Assembly: GCA_947447465.1 (NCBI GenBank) | Contig: CANFKE010000004.1 | Location: 62,001 to 126,000, forward strand | Direction of reading: 5' to 3' | DNA: 64,000 nt | DNA from: Chitinophagaceae bacterium | Lineage (GTDB): Bacteria; Bacteroidota; Bacteroidia; Chitinophagales; Chitinophagaceae | Part shown: positions 56,054 to 64,000 of the stretch, in pieces | How positions within the stretch are numbered: the stretch's first letter is position 1 | How the letters are laid out: each line of letters begins with the position of its first letter | The notes under the pieces: generated by a model | Told to the model about the DNA's origin: nothing | What the model saw: only the letters and a program-made list of their open reading frames with translations | The model's database searches: none | Program-made: the position numbers and the translations under genes

Positions 56054-56614
56054 TCAATTAGGTGTTTTCACGATGCAGCGTTCTTTGACCAACAAAGCAT
56101 TGTAGCTTTCCATTTTCATGGGCATCTTTATACTGTTAACTGTCATTTTATTTTGCTTTGACAGCTCCCTGCGTTTCATGGTCTCTACAAACCGCCTTAC
56201 TTCGTCCTTAGTTTCCAGTATCAATCCCGGAACCTGAACGGGTTTATGGTCGTCTCCCATAGCTACCATAGTGAAGTAGCTGGTATTGGTATGTTTGATC
56301 ACCTGTGTCTTTACATTTTCTGAACTTACCCTGATGCCTACGATCAATGATGCGGTGCCTACGTAATTCACTGATGCTTTCAGGGAGACAAGTTCTCCAA
56401 CTTCTACCGGTGCCAGAAAGTCAACACTATCTATTGATGCTGTAACGCAGTAAGTACCCGCATGTTTGGCGGCACACACATAAGCTACTTTGTCCATAAG
56501 AGATAATAATATGCCTCCATGTATCTTCCCTCCGAAGTTGGCGTAAGATGGAATCATTAGTTCTGTAATTGTGGTTTTAGATTCACGTACTGTTTTGTAT
56601 CCCGGAATATCCAT
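56054..56614 (-). CDS. Acyl-CoA thioesterase, hot-dog fold (YciA/BACH type)
   Basis: A 186-residue enzyme expected to hydrolyse acyl-CoA. The hot-dog domain has NFGGKIHGGILLSLMDKVAYVCAAKHAG, with Asp of LMDKVAY as the usual catalytic acid and the SIDSVDFLAPVEVGELV strand after it. The C-terminal roughly 35 residues (MKRRELSKQNKMTVNSIKMP...) are an additional basic tail. A near-consensus TAATTTG lies 21 bases upstream on the minus strand. Confidence 0.88.
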   Translation of the reverse strand: MDIPGYKTVRESKTTITELMIPSYANFGGKIHGGILLSLMDKVAYVCAAKHAGTYCVTASIDSVDFLAPVEVGELVSLKASVNYVGTASLIVGIRVSSENVKTQVIKHTNTSYFTMVAMGDDHKPVQVPGLILETKDEVRRFVETMKRRELSKQNKMTVNSIKMPMKMESYNALLVKERCIVKTPN

Positions 56615-57047
56615 TATATTATTGTTGACCGCTACAAATTAAGTATAAAACCAGTAATATTTTCCCGTGTCGTTTGGTCGGTCATATTCAGACGTCCTGA
56701 TCTGCCGAAAATGTAACAGACTACCATGTAGCATTTCGTATCAGGAAATTGCGCCCATCCGCAATTATTAGTATGACCAGATCGTCCACTTGAGAGGTGA
56801 GATGGAGTAGTCGGACAAACAAAATCCTACTTCATTAAGTATTAATTTTTATGCATAAATGTATTTTGTTGGTTAGTAACTGCATTAATTAGTATTTTTG
56901 TATATTTTTAAAGCGTATTAACACTTATTTGCAATATTCGAATTGTAATGATTGTAGTAGTTGTTTGTTTGATGAGTCATGTGTATGAAAATATCGATAA
57001 CAAAAAGCAATAGGTGGAATTTTAATTATTAGTTGAATCCTGTGCAT
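56615..57047. other. Divergent intergenic region, 433 bp
   Basis: Between the thioesterase gene and the large kinase gene. It holds the kinase promoter; the rest is AT-rich with no repeat or open frame that I can support. Confidence 0.6.
56869..56900 (+). promoter_or_regulatory. Promoter of the large kinase gene: TTG-N21-TATTTTTG
   Basis: -33 TTG at 56869-56871 and exact -7 box TATTTTTG at 56893-56900 spaced by 21 bases, giving a leader of about 140 bases. Confidence 0.65.
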
Positions 57048-60000
57048 ATGAAGAAAATACTCCTTGTTGATGATAAACCAATATCGTTAGAGATCGGTAT
57101 TCAGATATTTAAAACGGCAGGCATTGAGGTGGTAACTGCATCCAATGGTGTGGAAGGTTTGAATAAAATGGGAGCTGATCAATTTGATGTTGTGGTCACT
57201 AACCTGGTTATGCCGGTAATGGATGGCTATAGCTTCTGTTTCTCTATCAGGCAAGGTTCTATTCAGGTAGATGTGCCCGTAATTATATACTCTACTACTT
57301 TTACCAATACTGAACATGAGGCATATGCATATGCAGTAGGCGCAGACAAGTACATCACTAATCCTACAGGAATGGTTCCCATATTAGATGCTGTGAATAA
57401 ATTGTTGTCGGGAGATACAAAAAGAAGATATCAACAGTATACAGCATTAAAACTTCAGGATGTTATTTATCAATATGGGACATGGTTAATAGATAAGTTA
57501 GAAAATAAGAATGAGCTATTTAATGTAGCGAAAGATGAGTTATCTAAAAGTGAAGCTAGATTCCGGACACTTTTAGAGCATAGTACAGATGTTCTGTTAT
57601 TGGCAGATGAGCATGGTCGGATAATTTATAATTCTCCTGCGGCCAAACAACTATTGGGATACAATATTGAGGAAACGCTTGGTAAGCAGGCAGTGGATCT
57701 TTTTCATGATGATGATAAGGCAGATGTAGTAGCCCGGTTAAAATTTGCTGCCCAGAATCCCGGTAAGCCTATATTCAGGAGTAACAGGATGAGGCATAAA
57801 GCCGGACATTACATTTGGACAGAGGGCACTACTATTAATTTGTTGCATGACCCGCATGTAAATGCTGTTGTAGGTAGTTTCAGAGAAATAACAGATAAAA
57901 AAGATACTGCTGATAAGAATGAGATCAATGAAATCAGGCTGGAAGCTGAACGTAAAAAGATAGCTGATCTTTTTGAACAGGCACCGTCATATATATGCAT
58001 ACTTTCCGGTCCCGATCTTGTCTATGAAATGGCTAATCCATTGTATTTGCAGATCACCGGCAAGAAAGATATTATTGGTAAAAAGGCTATAGAAGTTTTT
58101 CCTGAATTGGAAGCACAAGGCTTTCTGCACCTTATCACAGAGGTATATAGAACTGGTGTACCATTTGCTGCAAATGAAGTAGCGATAAAATTGCTAGATG
58201 AAGTTAACGGAGGGTATGTTGAGCACTTCATGAATTTTGTTTATCAACCTTATCGCGATGATGCAGGCAATGTGGCCGGAGTATTTTTCTTTGCCAATCT
58301 GGTAACAGATATGGTAAGGGTAAGAGAAGAGATATCAGTAAAAGAAAAGCGTTTCAGAGCACTTGTTGAGCACGGAAGTGATGCTGTTGCTATCTTGGAC
58401 GCGCATGGAACTCCCACTTATGTATCACCATCATTCTCTAAGTTGTTGGGATATAATGAGGAAGAAGCAAGGGGCATAAATTTGTTCGAAATTACACATC
58501 CGGATGATCTGGAGGATGAGAGAATGGGCATGCTAGAGATCATGCAGCATCCCGGAGTTGTATTTGAGGGAAGGATCAGCAGGTTGAAACATAGGAATGG
58601 TGCCTGGAGGTGGTATGAAGCAACGATAACTAATCTGCTGCATGATCCTTTGATCAATGGAATTGTTGATAATTTCAGGGACATCACAGATCGTAAATTG
58701 GCTGAAGAAAAAATAGAACATGCGAGCAGGCTTTATGCATTTCTAAGTCAGATCAATAAAGCTATCGTTCATATTGATAACGGAGCAGCAGTATTTGAGG
58801 AAGCATGCAATATTGCACATAATGTTGGTAAGTTCAGCATGGCCTGGATCGGAATGGTTGACAAAGATCGTTCAATGGTCAATCTGGTTGCAAGCAAGGG
58901 TGTGCCCGAGGATGATAAGCATTTGTTTTCGAATATTATTTACCGGCCTGAGGGTGGTATAGGTCATGTTATGCGAACTAAAACCTCATTCGTTTGCAAT
59001 AATATCGAAGAGCACGATGGCATGAAACCGTGGGCACCGTATGCAAATTTGCGCAAACTTAAGTCTGTAATGATATTGCCGCTGAAACTGAATGGAGAGA
59101 TAATTGCTACGTTCAATCTGTATGCAGGAGAATATGATTTTTTTGACCATGAAGAGATAGATCTATTGGAAGAAGTATCCAATGATATTTCATTTGCATT
59201 GGAGGTATTAGAAAAAGAAAAGATCAGAAAAGGAATAGAGGCCAAGTTGGTACACAACGAGCTAAGGTTCAAACAGGCCCAGGCCATTGCTCATGTGGGG
59301 AGTTGGGAGCTAGATCTGAAAGCAAACTTATTTATATGGTCAGAAGAGGCCTGCAGGATATATGGGATCCCTCCTGACGAAAATATATTCTCCTATGAAT
59401 CGTGGTTGGAATTTATACATCCGGAGGATAGAGAAGATGTGTTAAAGGCCATTGAACAAAGTGCCTCAGCGCTCAGCAGCATCTCCTTCAATCATAGAAT
59501 AGTAAGAAAAGATGGAGCCGTAAAACATATTTATTCTGAGGCGCACTATGAATTTGATGAGTATGGAATACCTATTGGTATGTATGGAGTAGGGCATGAT
59601 GTTACTAAAGCTAAGGAAGCAGAAGAAAAGATAGTTAATGTGTCTCGTTTGTATGCCTTCATTAGTCAGATCAATCAGGCAATTGTACAAGTCACTGATG
59701 AAATTCCTTTATTTGAAGCAGTGTGTGAGATAGCAAGGGTATATGGTAAATTTGATTTGTCGTGGATCAGTTTATGGGACGAGGATATTGATGAATTGAA
59801 TGTTGTGGCTTACTGTAATATCTCGGAGGCGGATCTGCAGTGGTTGAGGAATACAAAATATAAGCAGGGTGGCCCTGTTGCAAGCGTACTACGAAATGGA
59901 GTAATAGCAATAGTTAACGACATCGTTAATGAGTCTGCTAACGAAAGATTTAAACAATATTGTATCTCAAGAGGTTTTAAGTCTGCTATTATTTTGCCAT

Positions 60001-61640
60001 TAAAGAAAGGAGGAAAAGTAATAGGTGCATTTAATTTATTGTCTTCGCATGTAGGATTATTTGATGATGAAGAAGTATTGTTGCTTACTGAGGCGACCAA
60101 TGACATTTCTTTCGCTCTTGATGTATTTGAAAAGGAAAGACATCGAAAAGAGATGGAAGAAGAGATCATGAGGAGTGAGGCTAATCTTAAGAATGCACAA
60201 GCAATAGCACATTTCGGCAGTTGGGACATTGATTTCATAACCGGTTCAGTAGTATGGTCAGAGGAGACTTGCAGGATATTTGGCATTCCTTTAGAGGATC
60301 GCTATACACAGTCATTTGATTCATGGATATCTCATATTCACCCCGATGATGTAGCACACATACTCAAGGTGACCAAAGAAAGTGAAACTACATTAGCCCC
60401 TTGTATGTTCTATCACAAGATCGTTCGCAAATCGGGGGAGGTAAGGCATGTATTTTCTGAGGCTCGTTATATTATCAATAAGGAGGGGAAAGCAATAGGA
60501 TTGACAGGTGTTGTTCATGATATTACAGATACTAAAGAAGCTCAAGAATCGCTTAAGAGGTCAGAAGAAAATCTGAGAATGATCATGGATGTTATTCCTC
60601 AGTACATCTGCGCGAAGAATTTTGATGGCAAATATGTTTTTGTAAATAGTAGTTATGCCAAGCTCTATGATACTACCCCTGATGCCATAATCGGGAAATA
60701 TTTGCGAGATGTGATGCCTGCCGAGAGTGATCCAGATAGGATAATTGAAGAGAACAGAGTAGTGGTCAGGTCAGGTAAAATGTTGGTAATTCCGGAAGAA
60801 AAATTCTTTGATAGTAATGGCAAATTGAAATTGTTTTATACGATCAAGGTTCCGTTTACTGTAGCTGGTACTAATGAAATAGCATTGTTGAGTGTATCTC
60901 TTGATATTACAGAACAAAAGGCTGCCGAGGCTGAACGTACAAAGATCATAAACGATATAGTGCAGCGAAATAAGGATCTTGAGCAGTTCTCTTATATAGT
61001 TTCACACAACCTAAGGTCGCCTGTTGCCAATATTATGGGTTTGACGAGTGTGCTTACTGATGTGGATCTGGACAGATCAATGCAAATAGACCTGATGGGC
61101 GATCTGACAATGTCTGCTCAGAAGCTAGATAATGTAATATCAGATCTGAATAGTATTCTTGGATTGAAGCATACAGAGAACAAGCAAAAAGAGCTGGTGA
61201 GATTTTCAACACTGATGCAGGACATTCAAGTAAGTATGGAAAGTCTCATTAAAGAGAATGAGGTTAAAATAATTTCTGATTTCTCTGCTATTGATGAGTT
61301 ATTCACTTTGAAAAGTTACCTCTACAGTATATTCTATAACCTATTATCTAATAGTATCAAATACAGGCGTGCTAACGCTGCTCCTGTATTGGAAGTAACT
61401 TCAGCTAAGGATCATAATAAAGTTGCCCTGACATTTAAAGACAACGGGCTTGGTATAGATCTAAAGAAACGTGGAGATGAGGTCTTTGGTCTTTATAAGC
61501 GCTTCCATACTCATGTAAATGGAAAAGGCATGGGGCTGTTTATGGTGAAGACGCAGGTAGAGTCATTGGGTGGAACTATATCCATTGAAAGTGAGGTCAA
61601 TAAGGGTACTACATTTACAGTAGAGTTTGAATTGAGCTAA
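57048..61640 (+). CDS. Multi-sensor histidine kinase with degenerate N-terminal receiver
   Basis: A 1530-residue soluble kinase. N-terminal receiver-like domain (2-120), then PAS domains near 172-290, 307-430 and 435-550, GAF about 557-725, PAS about 740-855, GAF about 864-1030, PAS about 1045-1165, PAS about 1174-1295, then HisKA with His1320 in VSHNLRSPVANIMG and HATPase (NLLSNSIKYRR, DNGLGIDLKKRG, GKGMGLFMVKTQVESLGG). In the receiver the phospho-acceptor position is Asn52 (VVTNLVMPVMDG) and the conserved Lys is Asn105 (KYITNP), so it should not be phosphorylated. The GAF-PAS unit is duplicated in tandem. Start at ATG 57048 (MKKILLVDD). Confidence 0.9.
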   Translation: MKKILLVDDKPISLEIGIQIFKTAGIEVVTASNGVEGLNKMGADQFDVVVTNLVMPVMDGYSFCFSIRQGSIQVDVPVIIYSTTFTNTEHEAYAYAVGADKYITNPTGMVPILDAVNKLLSGDTKRRYQQYTALKLQDVIYQYGTWLIDKLENKNELFNVAKDELSKSEARFRTLLEHSTDVLLLADEHGRIIYNSPAAKQLLGYNIEETLGKQAVDLFHDDDKADVVARLKFAAQNPGKPIFRSNRMRHKAGHYIWTEGTTINLLHDPHVNAVVGSFREITDKKDTADKNEINEIRLEAERKKIADLFEQAPSYICILSGPDLVYEMANPLYLQITGKKDIIGKKAIEVFPELEAQGFLHLITEVYRTGVPFAANEVAIKLLDEVNGGYVEHFMNFVYQPYRDDAGNVAGVFFFANLVTDMVRVREEISVKEKRFRALVEHGSDAVAILDAHGTPTYVSPSFSKLLGYNEEEARGINLFEITHPDDLEDERMGMLEIMQHPGVVFEGRISRLKHRNGAWRWYEATITNLLHDPLINGIVDNFRDITDRKLAEEKIEHASRLYAFLSQINKAIVHIDNGAAVFEEACNIAHNVGKFSMAWIGMVDKDRSMVNLVASKGVPEDDKHLFSNIIYRPEGGIGHVMRTKTSFVCNNIEEHDGMKPWAPYANLRKLKSVMILPLKLNGEIIATFNLYAGEYDFFDHEEIDLLEEVSNDISFALEVLEKEKIRKGIEAKLVHNELRFKQAQAIAHVGSWELDLKANLFIWSEEACRIYGIPPDENIFSYESWLEFIHPEDREDVLKAIEQSASALSSISFNHRIVRKDGAVKHIYSEAHYEFDEYGIPIGMYGVGHDVTKAKEAEEKIVNVSRLYAFISQINQAIVQVTDEIPLFEAVCEIARVYGKFDLSWISLWDEDIDELNVVAYCNISEADLQWLRNTKYKQGGPVASVLRNGVIAIVNDIVNESANERFKQYCISRGFKSAIILPLKKGGKVIGAFNLLSSHVGLFDDEEVLLLTEATNDISFALDVFEKERHRKEMEEEIMRSEANLKNAQAIAHFGSWDIDFITGSVVWSEETCRIFGIPLEDRYTQSFDSWISHIHPDDVAHILKVTKESETTLAPCMFYHKIVRKSGEVRHVFSEARYIINKEGKAIGLTGVVHDITDTKEAQESLKRSEENLRMIMDVIPQYICAKNFDGKYVFVNSSYAKLYDTTPDAIIGKYLRDVMPAESDPDRIIEENRVVVRSGKMLVIPEEKFFDSNGKLKLFYTIKVPFTVAGTNEIALLSVSLDITEQKAAEAERTKIINDIVQRNKDLEQFSYIVSHNLRSPVANIMGLTSVLTDVDLDRSMQIDLMGDLTMSAQKLDNVISDLNSILGLKHTENKQKELVRFSTLMQDIQVSMESLIKENEVKIISDFSAIDELFTLKSYLYSIFYNLLSNSIKYRRANAAPVLEVTSAKDHNKVALTFKDNGLGIDLKKRGDEVFGLYKRFHTHVNGKGMGLFMVKTQVESLGGTISIESEVNKGTTFTVEFELS

Positions 61641-61751
61641 CTAATACGTGAATAAATATAATGATGGTTACATAATCATATTCGGCATCTTCGTTTTGGG
61701 GTGTTGCCTTTTATTTGTTTCGTCAGTAGTTAATAAACAAGTGGTAGTTTA

Positions 61752-61759
61752 TAACTTTG
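61752..61759 (+). promoter_or_regulatory. -7 box TAACTTTG for the small gene at 61764
   Basis: Exact TAnnTTTG ending four bases before the ATG; the message would be leaderless. Confidence 0.6.
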
Positions 61760-61763
61760 AGTA

Positions 61764-62015
61764 ATGGAAGACGGAATGAGTATTGATGTAGAATATAGAG
61801 GGTCTGTATTTAGTTTTAATGTTAAGTTAGCTACTACAGGATACGCTCACAATTTCCATGTATTGATCAATAATATTGAGGTGGTATATGAGCCTGACGA
61901 AGAGCGAAACTACCGAGCTGTGGTGAATGCTGATATTGCACCTACACTTAAAGGCAACGACAGGGATCTGATCCAACTGGTGTGTGAAAAATTGGACGCA
62001 CTAAAGCATCTCTAA
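61764..62015 (+). CDS. Small hypothetical protein, paralog of the protein at 22878
   Basis: An 83-residue soluble protein. Opening strands SIDVEYRGSVFSFNVKL and FHVLINNIEVVYEPDEE, then a C-terminal helix (LIQLVCEKLDALKHL). It aligns by eye over most of its length with the 91-residue protein encoded at 22878-23153. Unknown family. It has its own -7 box and lies 123 bases after the large kinase gene, but there is no sign that it is part of the same transcript. Confidence 0.68.
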   Translation: MEDGMSIDVEYRGSVFSFNVKLATTGYAHNFHVLINNIEVVYEPDEERNYRAVVNADIAPTLKGNDRDLIQLVCEKLDALKHL

Positions 62016-62069
62016 TGTTCCAGGATCGGTTCTGGCCAATAATCGGATCGAACTGTCATAGATGTCAAT

Positions 62070-62105
62070 ACAAACAGGACCACTTCAAAAAGTGGTCCTG
62101 TTTGT
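62070..62105. terminator. Stem-loop between convergent genes
   Basis: Sixteen-base-pair perfect stem (62070-62085 with 62090-62105), CAAA loop. The arms end in TTTGT on either strand, giving a weak T-tract within the stem. It lies between two converging small genes. Confidence 0.65.
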
Positions 62106-62127
62106 AAGGTGTAAATTCACATCAGAA

Positions 62128-62319
62128 CTATTGTTTTCTTTTGTGTTCTGATTTTTTGTCTTTCTCATTATGGGTTATATCTTCCCCTTTAATGGTCTGT
62201 TCCTCATGTTGGCGACTATCCAGATCATCTTTGTTTTCCGGTTTGTGACCTCCACTTTGCGATGCATGGGCATTAGTGCGAACATTATTGGCGTTCTCGT
62301 TCTGATTGTGTTGTTTCAT
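62128..62319 (-). CDS. Small hydrophilic low-complexity protein
   Basis: A 63-residue protein made almost only of polar residues (Asn, Gln, His, Lys, Asp, Glu), with no hydrophobic core, so probably disordered. Comparable tiny polar proteins occur in many Bacteroidota, some stress-linked (from general knowledge, not tested here). ATG at 62317-62319. It converges on the 61764 gene and faces away from pth. The composition is odd enough that it may be a real gene, but no motif confirms it. Confidence 0.55.
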   Translation of the reverse strand: MKQHNQNENANNVRTNAHASQSGGHKPENKDDLDSRQHEEQTIKGEDITHNEKDKKSEHKRKQ

Positions 62320-62423
62320 AATTGTAGTTTTGAATAGTAATGTAATAATTGAGCCAATGAATGAGTTGCTTCAGTCAAATCCATTGGTAGGATACTTATT
62401 ATCTTTTCACTTATTTTCGCGTT

Positions 62424-62984
62424 ATGAAATTTTTACTTGCCGGACTGGGTAATATAGGTAGTGAATATGACTCTACCCGTCACAATATTGGTTTTGATAT
62501 CGTTGATACATTTGTGCTGAGACATGGCGGGTCATATACGCTAGATCGTCATGCTCAGGTAGCTGAGATCAGATGGAAAGGCAGGATCTTTATTGTGATC
62601 AAACCCACTACTTATATGAATCTGAGTGGAAAGGCGGTAAAATATTGGTTGGACAAGGAAAAAATACCAATGGAAAATTTGCTGGTAATAGCCGACGATC
62701 TTGCATTGCCATTGGGTACTATCAGGATGAGGGCTAGTGGTAGCGCAGGCGGACAAAACGGATTAAAGAATATCGAGCTTTTGCTCACCAGCAATGCTTA
62801 CCCAAGGCTTAGATTTGGTGTGGGTAATGATTTTCCAAAAGGAAGGCAGGTAGATTATGTTTTGGGCAAGTGGACTCCCTCTGAAATGCCCGTTCTCAAA
62901 GATACGGTCATCAAAAGCGTAGATGCTATTGAATGCTGGGCTTTCCAGGGTATTGGTAAGGCGATGACCGAGTTCAATAAATAA
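62424..62984 (+). CDS. pth: Peptidyl-tRNA hydrolase
   Basis: A 186-residue enzyme that frees tRNA from stalled peptidyl-tRNA. It opens FLLAGLGNIGSEYDSTRHNIGF, with the catalytic His in TRHNIGF; other family segments are KPTTYMNLSGKAV, IADDLALPLGTIR, and GSAGGQNGLKNI. Length is normal. TATTTTCG, one base off the -7 consensus, lies just before the ATG. It converges on the AI-2E-family gene with ten bases between. Confidence 0.95.
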   Translation: MKFLLAGLGNIGSEYDSTRHNIGFDIVDTFVLRHGGSYTLDRHAQVAEIRWKGRIFIVIKPTTYMNLSGKAVKYWLDKEKIPMENLLVIADDLALPLGTIRMRASGSAGGQNGLKNIELLLTSNAYPRLRFGVGNDFPKGRQVDYVLGKWTPSEMPVLKDTVIKSVDAIECWAFQGIGKAMTEFNK

Positions 62985-62994
62985 TTGATTGAAA

Positions 62995-64000
62995 TTAAAG
63001 GTGCTCTTTCTTGCTTATTTCTTTATCTCGCTTCCTTTGAAGTAGTTGCGTAAGTTTTGATGTTGTATTGTCAGTGCTTTCATCGCCCAGCAGCAACCCC
63101 CATTGACGAAGGTTTGTAGATTTGTCGAAAAATATCTTTAATACAGCTATCACAGGTATAGAGAGGAACATCCCCGGTACCCCGGCAAGTTCTCCGCCTA
63201 TCACTATACTTACTATGCTTGCCAAAGCATTGATTTTTACTTTTGATCCAACAATTCGGGGCATAAGTATGTTGTTGTCCAGAAACTGGACCACAGCTAT
63301 ACTTCCTAATACCGCCCATATTTGCCACATTTCTTGCGACGAAGTAAGTGTAAGGACCACTCCTATCAGGTTTCCTATCAAAGCACCTATGTAGGGTATG
63401 AGGTTAAGTATGGCAAATGTTATTCCGATCAAAATGGCATGTTTGATGCCTAAGAGCAACAAGATGCCACCCAGCAATACTGTCAGGTAGCTGATCTGTA
63501 TGAGTAGTCCTCCGAGATAATATTTAATGATAACTTCAGTTTCCTTGATCGCTTCCGATACCTTGGGGTGATGCGCCTTATCGAACCACATATAGGTAAA
63601 CTTCAATAGCGATCTGCGATAAAAAAGAATAAGGAATATATAGATGGGTAGTAACCCTACAAATATCAGGATATTGCTCAATGATGAAAATGCTCCTTGA
63701 AGATAACCGGTGATATTAGTGCTTGCAGTAGTAGCTTGCTTATGGATCATGGCCATCTGTTGCTCCAATGACAAGTTCGTTTTTGTGCTGATCCAAGTAC
63801 TTAGTTTATTCCAGTGTATCAGCAGATTTTCCTTGATGGTATCTATATCTGTGACCAGCCCGCCAACCTGATAAGATAAGAATGTTGCAATACCTGCAAT
63901 GATGATAAAGAATGTTGCAATACAGAGTATGATCGAAATTGTTTCAGGTATTTTATGTCGGGTAAGCCACCTGAGAATGGGAAGCATAAGCAATGCAAAG
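62995..64000 (-). CDS. AI-2E family transporter (5' end outside window)
   Basis: An integral membrane protein of the AI-2E/TqsA/YdiK family, at least 334 residues visible. The frame is open to the right edge (FALLMLPILRWL...), so only a short N-terminal part is missing. There are about seven membrane segments. Family features are seen in the loop between segments 3 and 4, the NLIPYIGALIGNLIGVVLTL segment and the GVPGMFLSIPVIAVLKIF segment. Substrate unknown; the autoinducer role shown for TqsA should not be assumed. Confidence 0.88.
   Translation of the reverse strand, partial: FALLMLPILRWLTRHKIPETISIILCIATFFIIIAGIATFLSYQVGGLVTDIDTIKENLLIHWNKLSTWISTKTNLSLEQQMAMIHKQATTASTNITGYLQGAFSSLSNILIFVGLLPIYIFLILFYRRSLLKFTYMWFDKAHHPKVSEAIKETEVIIKYYLGGLLIQISYLTVLLGGILLLLGIKHAILIGITFAILNLIPYIGALIGNLIGVVLTLTSSQEMWQIWAVLGSIAVVQFLDNNILMPRIVGSKVKINALASIVSIVIGGELAGVPGMFLSIPVIAVLKIFFDKSTNLRQWGLLLGDESTDNTTSKLTQLLQRKRDKEISKKEHL

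Overview
The window comes from a member of the Bacteroidota, most likely a Chitinophagaceae-type bacterium (family level is inference). The support is: an LpxC-FabZ fusion inside an lpxD-lpxC/fabZ-lpxA operon, TAnnTTTG promoter boxes, type IX secretion (T9SS) C-terminal sorting domains, a DUF4294 protein, and an atpD-atpC pair without other ATP synthase genes beside it. The DNA is moderately AT-rich. I saw no rRNA, tRNA, CRISPR array, phage or insertion sequence; most of the window is ordinary chromosomal core.

Layout. 0-5 kb: the end of an unknown gene, then an ABC ATPase with an ABC-2 permease/M1 peptidase fusion, both on the minus strand. 5.3-15.6 kb: a secreted FKBP isomerase, then a minus-strand envelope block (lpxA, lpxC/fabZ, lpxD, an HD phosphohydrolase, a class A penicillin-binding protein, a transglutaminase-like membrane protein). 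15.6-16.4 kb: a noncoding stretch with AAGTGGCA repeats. 16.4-24.7 kb: small housekeeping and hypothetical genes, including fmt, aroQ, a XerC/D recombinase and an RluF-like pseudouridine synthase. 24.7-27.7 kb: four tandem paralogous secreted, probably outer-membrane, proteins. 27.8-34.2 kb: purM, a CapD/FlaA1-type sugar dehydratase, a response regulator/HPt pair, and an RluB-like synthase with a very long repetitive N-terminus. 34.5-39.9 kb: two paralogous Ig-like T9SS proteins and a lipase. 39.9-46.8 kb: a Cys-cluster protein, parB-parA, a UPF0173 hydrolase, a second noncoding stretch with the same AAGTGGCA element inverted, a beta-barrel protein and atpC/atpD. 47-50.3 kb: a TPR histidine kinase, the wreck of a PAS histidine kinase, a receiver and a small protein. 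50.4-56.6 kb: an RlmL-type methyltransferase, AlkB, a serine hydrolase, an RluE-like synthase, aspA and an acyl-CoA thioesterase. 57-62 kb: a 1530-residue multi-sensor kinase and a small protein. 62-64 kb: pth and the end of an AI-2E-family permease.

Themes. Envelope building (lipid A, peptidoglycan, surface polysaccharide, outer-membrane and T9SS proteins), RNA modification (three RsuA-family pseudouridine synthases and one rRNA methyltransferase) and phosphorelay signalling dominate. Several genes appear to be read from leaderless or nearly leaderless transcripts, because an exact TAnnTTTG box ends only 4-9 bases before the start codon.

Most interesting points: the inverted, divergent AAGTGGCA/CCTTACC noncoding element present in two gene-free stretches 27 kb apart; a receiver domain that has lost both its phospho-acceptor Asp and its conserved Lys at the head of the large kinase; a sharp tract of near identity (230 of 234 bases) at the 3' ends of two otherwise diverged T9SS genes; the four-gene tandem paralog family; and a small-protein family with one member at 22.9 kb and one at 61.8 kb. 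Coordinates and comparisons were read by eye, with no database search.
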